A stretch of 21,240 bases of DNA, taken from NCBI GenBank assembly GCA_900550135.1, contig URQO01000032.1, positions 1 through 21,240 on the forward strand. The letters run 5' to 3'. This document shows positions 6,975 through 14,049 of this stretch, piece after piece. The stretch's first letter is position 1; every line of letters starts with the position of its first letter. A program made the position numbers and the translations under genes. The DNA is from an uncultured Eubacterium sp. (GTDB lineage Bacteria; Bacillota; Clostridia; Lachnospirales; Lachnospiraceae). The notes beneath the pieces are model-generated. The model did not search any database, was not told the DNA's origin, and was given only the letters and a program-made list of their open reading frames with translations.

Positions 6975-8295
6975 AATATAAATCACTTTTTCCACCATCA
7001 TCATAATCATAATCAGTAGTATCTACTGTTGTTTCTTCCTGAGTCTTTGCTTTGTTAACTGCTTCTGTAGGGTTGTATCCTGATGAGGACTCACTAATTC
7101 CTGTTTTGGCTGTTACTGCACTGTCAACTGTTTTTACATTTTCTGTTGGCTCATAATTTTTCTCACCATACAGATATTCGTGTAGTTTTGATACATTTGC
7201 ACTAATTCCACTGGCCACAACATAACTTGTTCCATCAAATGTTCCTGTCTGAAGTGATGATGGAAAACCTTCGCTTCCGCTTAATTTGAAATCAAAAATA
7301 ATTGGAAGTAAGTTTACAATTTCATCAAATGTAAAACTTGTTGTAATAATCTGACCTTTTTTATTTTTACCATTTAAGACTGTCTGAACCATTCCCTGCA
7401 ATTCTGAAACACTTGCTTTCTTAGCCTTTTCCACAAGTTTCATAATAACTGAACGTTGTCTTGCTGCTCTACCAAAGTCATCACTAACAGGCTCACCTGT
7501 TTCTGGATCATAGAAAGTTGCTTTTCTAATACGACAATAAGTTGTTGCCTGTATTCCGTTTAACTTAATATTTTTTCCACTATGTTCAATCTGTGGAGCA
7601 TACTCTCCTGTTGAACTTATTGTACTCTTAAGGTGATGATTAAGCTGTGCTACTTCATCGTCTGTAAGATTTACTGTTATGCCACCAAGTTCATTGATAA
7701 TCTGGGCAACACCGCCAAAGTTTACTGTTACATAATCTTGTAAATTCAGGTCAAGATTAAGATTCAACGTATTAATTGCACCTTCAGGGCCTCCGTAAGA
7801 ATATGCTGAATTCACTTTAAAATATTGATTCAGTGTACCTGTTTTGTCATATATTCCAAGCATTGTATCTCGATATACAGATACTATCTTTACTTCACCT
7901 GTTGTATTATGAATGCTTACAATAAGTATTGAGTCACTGTTTGATGTATCTACTTCACCTTCTCTTGAATCTACACCAAACATTACAAAGTTAGTATATT
8001 CATCAGAATAATTGTATTTTAAATCATTGGTTTTTAATTTTTTACTATCAAAACTTTTATCCAATACAGTGTCTGAATATGTCTGCTTTCCAAACCATGA
8101 TATAATTTTCTGACCAAAACTGTTGCTTGCCATTCCCTTGATAAGTTCTGTCTTTGCTCCTGGAACAAACATTATAATAGCTATTGCTATAAGTAATACT
8201 CCAAATATAATTTCAATTGCTGTAAAAAACTTTCTTAATCTTTTCATATTTCTAAGTTGCTTTACAGGTTCTTTTGTCTTTTTACTAGAATTCAC
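6973..8295 (-). CDS. LCP (LytR-CpsA-Psr) family cell-wall glycopolymer transferase
   Basis: LCP enzymes transfer undecaprenyl-linked glycopolymers (teichoic acids, capsule) to peptidoglycan at the outer membrane face. It is 440 aa. A short basic cytoplasmic tail and one TM helix at about 23-44 precede an extracellular domain. LCP signatures are present: GVDSR (107-111), SDSILIVS (120-127), SVYRDT (139-144), the GGPEGAINTLN segment, CRIR (254-257) and DDFGRAARQR (272-281). The Asp and Arg residues in these match the pyrophosphate/metal-binding set of the family. A Ser/Thr/Asp-rich tail ends the protein. The start is a GTG with GGGAG upstream. It lies 52 nt after galE, consistent with one transcription unit that makes and attaches envelope sugars. 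Sure of the family; the polymer it attaches is unknown. Confidence 0.95.
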   Translation of the reverse strand: MNSSKKTKEPVKQLRNMKRLRKFFTAIEIIFGVLLIAIAIIMFVPGAKTELIKGMASNSFGQKIISWFGKQTYSDTVLDKSFDSKKLKTNDLKYNYSDEYTNFVMFGVDSREGEVDTSNSDSILIVSIHNTTGEVKIVSVYRDTMLGIYDKTGTLNQYFKVNSAYSYGGPEGAINTLNLNLDLNLQDYVTVNFGGVAQIINELGGITVNLTDDEVAQLNHHLKSTISSTGEYAPQIEHSGKNIKLNGIQATTYCRIRKATFYDPETGEPVSDDFGRAARQRSVIMKLVEKAKKASVSELQGMVQTVLNGKNKKGQIITTSFTFDEIVNLLPIIFDFKLSGSEGFPSSLQTGTFDGTSYVVASGISANVSKLHEYLYGEKNYEPTENVKTVDSAVTAKTGISESSSGYNPTEAVNKAKTQEETTVDTTDYDYDDGGKSDLY

Positions 8296-8347
8296 CGGCT
8301 TTCTCCCATCATATATTATTTCATTAGTTATAATATTCCATTATTTT

Positions 8348-9364
8348 CTATTTATATCCGTTAGGATTATTTTTTTGCCAATTCCACGAATCTTCGCACA
8401 TTTCCTTTATGCCGTTTTTGGCTTCCCATCCCAACTCTTTCTTTGCTAATGATGCATCTGAATAACACTGTGCAATATCTCCTGCTCTTCTTGGAGCTAT
8501 TACATAAGGTATCTCTTTTCCAACTGCCTTGCTGACATTTTTAATTACATCAAGAACGCTATATCCGATACCTGTTCCCAAATTGTATATTTTAAGTCCC
8601 GGATTTTCTTCCAATTTCTTTATTGCCTTCACATGTCCGTCTGCAAGATCAACTACATGAATATAATCTCTTACACCTGTTCCATCAGGAGTATCATAAT
8701 CATTTCCGAATACATTGACCTGTGGCAACTGACCTATTGCTACTTTCATAACATAAGGCATAAGATTGTTTGGTATGCCATTTGGATCCTCGCCCATTAG
8801 TCCGCTTTTATGTGCCCCAATTGGATTGAAATATCTAAGTAGAATAACATTCCATTCATTATCTGCTTTTTGAATATCTGTAAGGATCTGCTCCAACATG
8901 GATTTTGTCCAACCATATGGGTTTGTACATACTCCCTTTGGACACTCCTCAGTAATTGGTACAGTTTCAGGATCACCATACACTGTAGCTGATGAACTGA
9001 AAATAATATTTTTAACACCATGTTTTCTCATCACTTCGCACATATTAAGTGTTCCTGTAATATTGTTTTGATAATATTCAAGAGGTTTCTCCACTGATTC
9101 ACCTACAGCTTTTAATCCTGCGAAATTAATAACACCAAAAATATCATTTTCATTGAAAATCTCGTCCATGGCTTCTTTATCTGCCACGTCTGCCTCATAA
9201 AACTTTACAGACTTGCCTGTGATTTTTTCCACACGATTAAGTGATTCCTGTGAGGAGTTTGACAAATTATCTACTACCACGACATCATATCCTGCCTGTA
9301 ACAATTCTACACAGGTATGGCTTCCAATATATCCGGCACCGCCGGCAACTAAGATTGTTCTCAT
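8348..9364 (-). CDS. galE: UDP-glucose 4-epimerase
   Basis: Interconverts UDP-glucose and UDP-galactose using bound NAD+, feeding the Leloir pathway and galactose-containing surface polymers. It is 338 aa, the normal length for the family. The Rossmann motif GGAGYIGS is at 8-15. The catalytic SSSATVYG segment (123-130) is followed by the Tyr150-x-x-x-Lys154 pair in YGWTK. The C-terminal substrate domain is intact (GTGVRDYIHVVDLADGH). TGGAGG precedes the ATG. The gene begins 14 nt after the cdaR stop, so it is in the cdaA operon, in the place glmM holds in Bacillus and Staphylococcus. An aldose 1-epimerase lies elsewhere in the window, but no galK or galT is seen, which favours a biosynthetic role. 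UDP-GlcNAc/GalNAc epimerisation cannot be excluded. Confidence 0.97.
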   Translation of the reverse strand: MRTILVAGGAGYIGSHTCVELLQAGYDVVVVDNLSNSSQESLNRVEKITGKSVKFYEADVADKEAMDEIFNENDIFGVINFAGLKAVGESVEKPLEYYQNNITGTLNMCEVMRKHGVKNIIFSSSATVYGDPETVPITEECPKGVCTNPYGWTKSMLEQILTDIQKADNEWNVILLRYFNPIGAHKSGLMGEDPNGIPNNLMPYVMKVAIGQLPQVNVFGNDYDTPDGTGVRDYIHVVDLADGHVKAIKKLEENPGLKIYNLGTGIGYSVLDVIKNVSKAVGKEIPYVIAPRRAGDIAQCYSDASLAKKELGWEAKNGIKEMCEDSWNWQKNNPNGYK

Positions 9365-9378
9365 ATTGTTTCCTCCAA

Positions 9379-10614
9379 TTATTTAATTTTAATGTCTATC
9401 TTTTTTTCATCTACTGCAATGATACCATCGGGCAATGTTACATTTAATGTTACGGAATGTTTTCCCGCACTTAATTTGTCAACATTTACAGATGCCTGTA
9501 TGTCACCTGTAGAAATCTTAGCAATCTTATCGCTTTCACCCTGAAGTGTAATTTTTACATTTCCCATAATTTCCACTTCTTGTTCGCCCTGATTTTCAAT
9601 AGCAATGTCTGATTTTTTTATTGTAAATGTTTTTGTTGCTAACTGACTGATTTCTATCTGAACAGTAACTACAGAATCGCCATTAATGGCAACTCCTTCA
9701 GGAACATATTTATTTAAATCAATTTGTTTTTTGTAAGTTCCCTTTGAATACGAAATATCAATTTTATCTGTAATGTCAATTTCATTTATTTGACTTAGGA
9801 CATAACTGTCACCAACAAGTTTTACCTTGTCCATTGACAATGAAGTGCTCTTAATTTCGTAACCCTCAGGTGGGGTTCCAATATTTCCTATTTTAACCGG
9901 CACTTCCTTTTCCTGCTCAATATCAACCGAAACATCCACTTTTTTACTTGACATTGTAATATGATCTGAAATGATTACATTTCCTGATGTATCATAAATT
10001 GCAAGCTTACATCTCTTTGAGAAGGAACGGCTTGCACCTTCTAATTCACACTCTGCTACAACTTTTGATATTTTGTTTAGTATTGATGTTGGTGCTTTAA
10101 TGGAAACTGAATTTTTGGATAATGTATATTCCTTTGCAACATATCCGTCTGCTGCATTACCACTGTATTCAACCTGAATATTAAAATTCTGTTTCTTTAT
10201 CTGTTCTACATCAACCATCAAAGTCTGCATAGACTGCTTTTCTATTGTTACTTTTCTTGCAATTGATCCCTGCTTTGCAGTAACTTCAATTGGCACTGAA
10301 TTTACTTTTGACAATTCCTTTAATGATGCTGTTGCTTTAAAATCATCTGATGATAGTTTGCTCACAACAGATCTTTTCCCTGATATTGTTATATTTACAT
10401 ATTTGTCATTTTTGACCTCATAGACCATATTCATGTTGCTCAATGCTTCTTCATGGGTTACATTAACCGGCACATTGTATATAACAATTGTCTTTTCAGG
10501 GTCTGTTATGTTTATAACTGTAAGCCAAACTAATGTGGCAACAATTACCGCAATTATTTTGATGCCTACATTGTGAGTTAGCGACTCTTTAATTTTTATC
10601 ATCACTTTCTTCAT
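9379..10614 (-). CDS. cdaR: YbbR-domain regulator of CdaA
   Basis: Membrane-anchored extracytoplasmic protein that binds and modulates the diadenylate cyclase CdaA. It is 411 aa. A short N-terminal tail and one TM helix (about 17-36, KIIAVIVATLVWLTVI) are followed by four YbbR repeats at about 45-135, 145-230, 238-322 and 328-408. These carry recurring V-x-V beta strands, PPEGY, and V-x-G/S-x-D-x-V/I-type turns. The ATG has an AAGGGA-type site upstream. Its 5' end overlaps the cdaA 3' end by 26 nt, which suggests translational coupling and fixed stoichiometry. Downstream is galE, not the usual glmM. Assignment rests on the cdaA overlap plus the repeat architecture. Confidence 0.93.
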   Translation of the reverse strand: MKKVMIKIKESLTHNVGIKIIAVIVATLVWLTVINITDPEKTIVIYNVPVNVTHEEALSNMNMVYEVKNDKYVNITISGKRSVVSKLSSDDFKATASLKELSKVNSVPIEVTAKQGSIARKVTIEKQSMQTLMVDVEQIKKQNFNIQVEYSGNAADGYVAKEYTLSKNSVSIKAPTSILNKISKVVAECELEGASRSFSKRCKLAIYDTSGNVIISDHITMSSKKVDVSVDIEQEKEVPVKIGNIGTPPEGYEIKSTSLSMDKVKLVGDSYVLSQINEIDITDKIDISYSKGTYKKQIDLNKYVPEGVAINGDSVVTVQIEISQLATKTFTIKKSDIAIENQGEQEVEIMGNVKITLQGESDKIAKISTGDIQASVNVDKLSAGKHSVTLNVTLPDGIIAVDEKKIDIKIK

Positions 10615-11473
10615 TGCGGTCCCTTCCTTTCAAAAATCTTTTTTTAGGTTTCACTTCAATTTTATCCTGGGCCTTTATCAATTCACTTTTTAGTACTGAA
10701 GCATCTGCGTATCTGATTAGTTTTCCATCTTTTGCAATGGAAACACTACCATTTTCTTCTGATACGATAATAACAATACTGTCAGTAACTTCTGTTATTC
10801 CAAGACCTGCTCTGTGACGTGTTCCCAAATCTTTACTTATGACTACACTGTCAGACAATGGCAGATAACACGTTGCTGCCACTATTCTGTCCCCTTCTAT
10901 TACAACTGCACCATCGTGTAACGGTGTATTCTTTTCAAAAATATTTATTAGCAACTGACTTGTAATTTTGGCATCTATGCTAATACCCGTTTCAACATAT
11001 TGACTTAAATCATGATCTCTTGTAATTACAATTAAAGCTCCTGTCTTAACCTTTGCCATTTCAAATGTTGCTCTTGTAATTTCTTCTATAGACTTGTCAC
11101 TAAATCTTTCATCTTCAGTATTGCTACCTATTTTGAAAAATTTGAACAGTACATTTTTCTTTCCAAGCTGCTCCAATGCTCTACGAAGTTCAGGCTGAAA
11201 AATAATAACAATAGCAATAATTCCTGCACTTAACGTTTTATTTATAATCCATAAAAGGGTAGTCAAGTGAAATAGCGATGCAAATACCATAAAGAATACA
11301 ATTACAAGAATACCTTTTAATAATGACCACGCTCTACTTTTTCTAAACCATAAGAATATATAATAAAACAATATTGCAATAATGGCGATTTCAAATACGT
11401 CACTAAAGTATATATCAGGTATTGTTAAATACTTTTCAAAAAAATTCTGAACATAACTCCATGCTGCGCTCAT
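10589..11473 (-). CDS. cdaA: Membrane diadenylate cyclase (c-di-AMP synthase)
   Basis: Condenses two ATP into c-di-AMP, the second messenger controlling potassium, osmolyte and cell-wall homeostasis. The protein has three predicted TM helices in the first 95 residues. A linker containing FQPELRRALEQLG follows, then the DAC (DisA_N) domain. The catalytic motifs are DGAVV (187-191) and GTRHRAG (217-223), numbered from the chosen ATG. The Lys/Arg/Asp-rich C-terminus overlaps the start of cdaR. The ATG at 11473 has AAGGAG 9 nt upstream. An in-frame GTG at 11479 sits only 3 nt from that site and is less likely. Upstream, 34 nt away, is a polytopic membrane protein of unknown function. Very sure. 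Confidence 0.97.
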   Translation of the reverse strand: MSAAWSYVQNFFEKYLTIPDIYFSDVFEIAIIAILFYYIFLWFRKSRAWSLLKGILVIVFFMVFASLFHLTTLLWIINKTLSAGIIAIVIIFQPELRRALEQLGKKNVLFKFFKIGSNTEDERFSDKSIEEITRATFEMAKVKTGALIVITRDHDLSQYVETGISIDAKITSQLLINIFEKNTPLHDGAVVIEGDRIVAATCYLPLSDSVVISKDLGTRHRAGLGITEVTDSIVIIVSEENGSVSIAKDGKLIRYADASVLKSELIKAQDKIEVKPKKRFLKGRDRNEESDDKN

Positions 11474-11507
11474 TCTCACTCACTCCTTTCATTTATTTAG
11501 TCTGTTT

Positions 11508-12464
11508 TTATCTTTTTGTTTTTACTTTTTTTCTTCTTTGTGCATTAATCCTTTTAACATTCATTTCAGGTGCAGTTACATTAATCTTTGGAACTGCCTT
11601 TACATAATAATAGTATTCATCATCTTCAAACTGAGTATGCTCTGTTCTTGAATAATCTACTGAAAATACAAAGAACTGAACAATAAATGCAACTAACAGT
11701 GAAACTATTGTTCCAATTATAATCCAAACAATTGATGCATTTGTTTTTAAAATCACATTTCCAACTAATATTAAAATAAGATCCAATATGCCACCTGTCA
11801 ATATTGCAATAATCCAAGCATTATCAGCTGACATTTTTTTTATAAAATAAACTACCAATGTTGTAACAACAAAAGCTACAACTACAAGAAACATTTCCAT
11901 ATTTCCACTCATCATTTTTACAATTGAGCTAATTCCTGCTGCACTAACAGACTCTCCTGACATCTGCGTAAGCACTGTGATATTTTCGCTAATAGTAAAT
12001 AACATATAATATATAATTGTTCCAAATACAACAGACACAATGGCTGTAGGTGCACAAACAAGTCCTACAACTATCGGCATAACATATGGTATTTTAAGGA
12101 AAAATGCCAATGGAACTAATATCAATATCATCCCCTGTGAAGGGCAGAATCTAAAGAAAAACAGATACATTATAAGCATCACTATAAGCATTAAAGCACC
12201 TAATTCTGTCGAAATTGTGAATACATTTATCACTATATCCGCTGCCAAAAGAACAGTTATAAGTCCCCATGGTATAAAGGCACAAATCACTGATAATGCC
12301 AACACTATAATCCATGAACTTATAAACCCTGTTGCTTCTATATTGAATTTTATTAAAATCAATGAGCAAAATACCGCCATAAATTTTAATATAGGTCTTA
12401 ATACAAATTCATATGTACCATAAAAGTTTTTTAATTTTTCCTTTAATTCAAATAGTTTTGTCAT
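11508..12464 (-). CDS. Polytopic membrane protein of unknown function, cdaA-linked
   Basis: I do not recognise a named family. It is 318 aa, with about eight or nine hydrophobic helices between residues 21 and 270, including repeated stretches at about 47-65, 68-82, 87-104, 111-124, 127-155, 190-208, 216-238 and 243-268. The C-terminal 45 residues are hydrophilic: an acidic/Tyr patch (EDDEYYYYVKAVPK), then a strongly basic end (RRKKVKTKR), probably cytoplasmic. No ATP-binding or transporter signature is visible. Its ATG overlaps the upstream gene's stop as TAATG, and cdaA follows 34 nt downstream. Co-transcription with cdaA/cdaR suggests a role tied to c-di-AMP or envelope homeostasis. That is context only. 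Confidence 0.85.
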   Translation of the reverse strand: MTKLFELKEKLKNFYGTYEFVLRPILKFMAVFCSLILIKFNIEATGFISSWIIVLALSVICAFIPWGLITVLLAADIVINVFTISTELGALMLIVMLIMYLFFFRFCPSQGMILILVPLAFFLKIPYVMPIVVGLVCAPTAIVSVVFGTIIYYMLFTISENITVLTQMSGESVSAAGISSIVKMMSGNMEMFLVVVAFVVTTLVVYFIKKMSADNAWIIAILTGGILDLILILVGNVILKTNASIVWIIIGTIVSLLVAFIVQFFVFSVDYSRTEHTQFEDDEYYYYVKAVPKINVTAPEMNVKRINAQRRKKVKTKR

Positions 12465-12901
12465 TATTCTTCCTGACCTCCCTCTTCTAACTCATCAATA
12501 ATCGCATCATACTCTAACTCTTGTATTCTATGAAGTGTTTTCAAATCACCATTATATTCTTTTAAATTTTTTCTTATTCTTCTGAATCTATGAGAAAAAA
12601 ATGCATAACTGAAAATCATATACACAACAGTCACTATAATGTACAAAACTACAATAATTGAAACCAGTGCAATCAGGCTTCCTGTAGTAGTCATTTTTGC
12701 AATCATCTGGTTTGAACTATACATAATCCACAATAAAACACATAACAAATAACCTAATGTTACACAACAAAATGAGCCAAACATTTTCATAAGCATATAA
12801 TCACTTTTAAAATATTTGCTGGAGCTGATTTCTTTTTTCTGATTTTTCTGTTCATATAATGAAAGCTTTGTCATTAGAATGATTTTTTCGTTATTTAACA
12901 T
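12464..12901 (-). CDS. Small two-TM membrane protein of unknown function
   Basis: About 145 aa. A hydrophilic N-terminus (KLSLYEQKNQKKE) is followed by two membrane helices, about 42-62 (CCVTLGYLLCVLLWIMY) and about 74-98. A basic loop (HRFRRIRKNLKEY) and an acidic C-terminus (ELEEGGQEE) end it. The ATG at 12901 is preferred because GAGG lies 8 nt upstream; an ATG at 12907 is only 2 nt from that site. It is the first gene of the cdaA operon and its stop codon overlaps the next start (TAATG), so the two membrane proteins are probably made together. Function unknown. Confidence 0.8.
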   Translation of the reverse strand: MLNNEKIILMTKLSLYEQKNQKKEISSSKYFKSDYMLMKMFGSFCCVTLGYLLCVLLWIMYSSNQMIAKMTTTGSLIALVSIIVVLYIIVTVVYMIFSYAFFSHRFRRIRKNLKEYNGDLKTLHRIQELEYDAIIDELEEGGQEE

Positions 12902-12928
12902 ATTCATTACCTCAAAGTTTTACTATAA

Positions 12929-12946
12929 ATGGGTACAAAAGCCCAT
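12929..12946 (-). promoter_or_regulatory. Small 5'-UTR hairpin in the cdaA operon leader
   Basis: ATGGG and CCCAT pair over 5 bp around an 8-nt loop between the promoter and the first start codon. It may only stabilise the message. Confidence 0.35.
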
Positions 12947-12957
12947 AATTATTTTCT

Positions 12958-12986
12958 ATTTTAGCATAAGCATCTTTTAAGTGCAA
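12958..12986 (-). promoter_or_regulatory. Promoter of the cdaA operon
   Basis: Minus-strand -35 TTGCAC (12981-12986) and -10 TAAAAT (12958-12963) at 17-bp spacing, with an extended -10 TG one base upstream (TGC-TAAAAT). It starts just after the LysR-gene terminator, so the operon is transcriptionally independent. One of the best promoters in the window. Confidence 0.75.
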
Positions 12987-12987
12987 C

Positions 12988-13011
12988 AAATAAGCGCACC
13001 AAAAGGTGCGC
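12988..13011 (-). terminator. Rho-independent terminator of the LysR gene
   Basis: GCGCACC (12994-13000) and GGTGCGC (13005-13011) pair over 7 G-C-rich bp around AAAA. On the minus strand the stem is followed by TTATTTG, a usable U-rich tail. It sits 7 nt past the LysR stop codon. Confidence 0.85.
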
Positions 13012-13017
13012 CTTAAT

Positions 13018-13968
13018 TTATCCTAATTCCTTTTTTAATGTTTCTATAAATTTCCGTCCTGCATTGGAAATATACTTACCTTTTTTGTATGCAATGCACA
13101 TGCATCTTACCGCCTCTTTTTCGTCACCTACCTTATAATAATATGCATGAGTTCCAATATTATTATATTTTATTGTAGTTTCTGTAACAAAAGATACACC
13201 TACATTGGCCACACTCATTGCAAAACCTGTAATACTCTGCGATGTCTGAAGAGCAACCTTTGGCTCATAACCTGCACTTTCAAACATATGATCTACCATC
13301 TGTCTTATATGCTGGTCTTCATTTAAAAGCACAAATCCTTCATTCTTCATTTCTTTTAAATCAAGCTTTTTTGTGTGAAGACTCCACTCTCTGTCATTTA
13401 AAATATCTTCTACAGGTATTCTGTAATCCTTTATTTTTTCGTTTATTTCAAGTTCTTTCGGAACTGCCATTACAAGTCTTTCCTTAAAAAGCTCCTCTTT
13501 GTCAAACAATTCATCGTCTATTCTTCCATCTGTTAGGAACATGTCAACGTCGCCTGTCAGACATTTGTTCATTATGTCCGGTACTCTTCCGTCGATAACA
13601 TTAAACGATATTCCTGGGTATTCTTTATGAAATGAAGCTATAGAACCCGGAAGATAACCTGTGGAGAAACATACTGTACTGCCAATCTTGATCTGCCCCT
13701 GCTTCAAATCCTGCAAATCCGACATTATATTTTCAAGTTTTTCTGCTGCCGATAACACTTCATTGGCGTATTCCAAATATGCTTTACCAAATTCCGTAAT
13801 CTCAATTGGAGAAATACTTCTGTCAAACAACGGAACTCCCAGTCTGTCCTCTATTTTTTTAACATAATTACTAAGTGCCGGCTGGGAAATTCCAAGAGCC
13901 TTTGATGCTTTTGAAAAGCTTTGTTTTGTAGCTACTTCTTTTATATAATTAAATTCATTACTGTTCAT
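13018..13968 (-). CDS. LysR-family transcriptional regulator
   Basis: About 316 aa. The N-terminal winged helix-turn-helix is typical: TKQSFSKASKALGISQPALS, then KKIEDRLGVPLFDR, followed by the ITEFGKAYLEYA linker helix. The effector-binding domain spans about 85-305 (QGQIKIGSTVCFSTGYLP at its start). The ATG at 13968 is chosen because GGAG lies 6 nt upstream; a longer in-frame start at 13986 has no site. The promoter's -10 overlaps a 15-bp palindrome, so negative autoregulation is likely. LysR regulators often control a divergent neighbour, but here both neighbours are on the same strand, so the target is unclear. The effector cannot be told from sequence. Confidence 0.93.
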   Translation of the reverse strand: MNSNEFNYIKEVATKQSFSKASKALGISQPALSNYVKKIEDRLGVPLFDRSISPIEITEFGKAYLEYANEVLSAAEKLENIMSDLQDLKQGQIKIGSTVCFSTGYLPGSIASFHKEYPGISFNVIDGRVPDIMNKCLTGDVDMFLTDGRIDDELFDKEELFKERLVMAVPKELEINEKIKDYRIPVEDILNDREWSLHTKKLDLKEMKNEGFVLLNEDQHIRQMVDHMFESAGYEPKVALQTSQSITGFAMSVANVGVSFVTETTIKYNNIGTHAYYYKVGDEKEAVRCMCIAYKKGKYISNAGRKFIETLKKELG

Positions 13969-14003
13969 AAAAATCTCCATAATCATTTATTATTTCTTAA
14001 TGC

Positions 14004-14018
14004 TTATAATGATTATAA
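14004..14018. promoter_or_regulatory. Palindromic LysR-type operator over the LysR -10 box
   Basis: TTATAATGATTATAA is a perfect 7+7 palindrome around a central base and contains a T-N11-A core. It covers the -10 of the LysR gene. A second, wider inverted repeat (TAATCATT at 13980-13987, AATGATTA at 14008-14015) overlaps it. Operator role is inferred from family behaviour. Confidence 0.5.
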
Positions 14019-14040
14019 TATTTTTATTAACATTTTCCAA
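14012..14040 (-). promoter_or_regulatory. Promoter of the LysR gene
   Basis: Minus-strand -35 TTGGAA (14035-14040) and a perfect -10 TATAAT (14012-14017) at 17-bp spacing. It begins 10 nt after the serpin stop codon. No clear terminator separates the two genes. Confidence 0.65.
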
Positions 14041-14049
14041 TAGGTTAAT

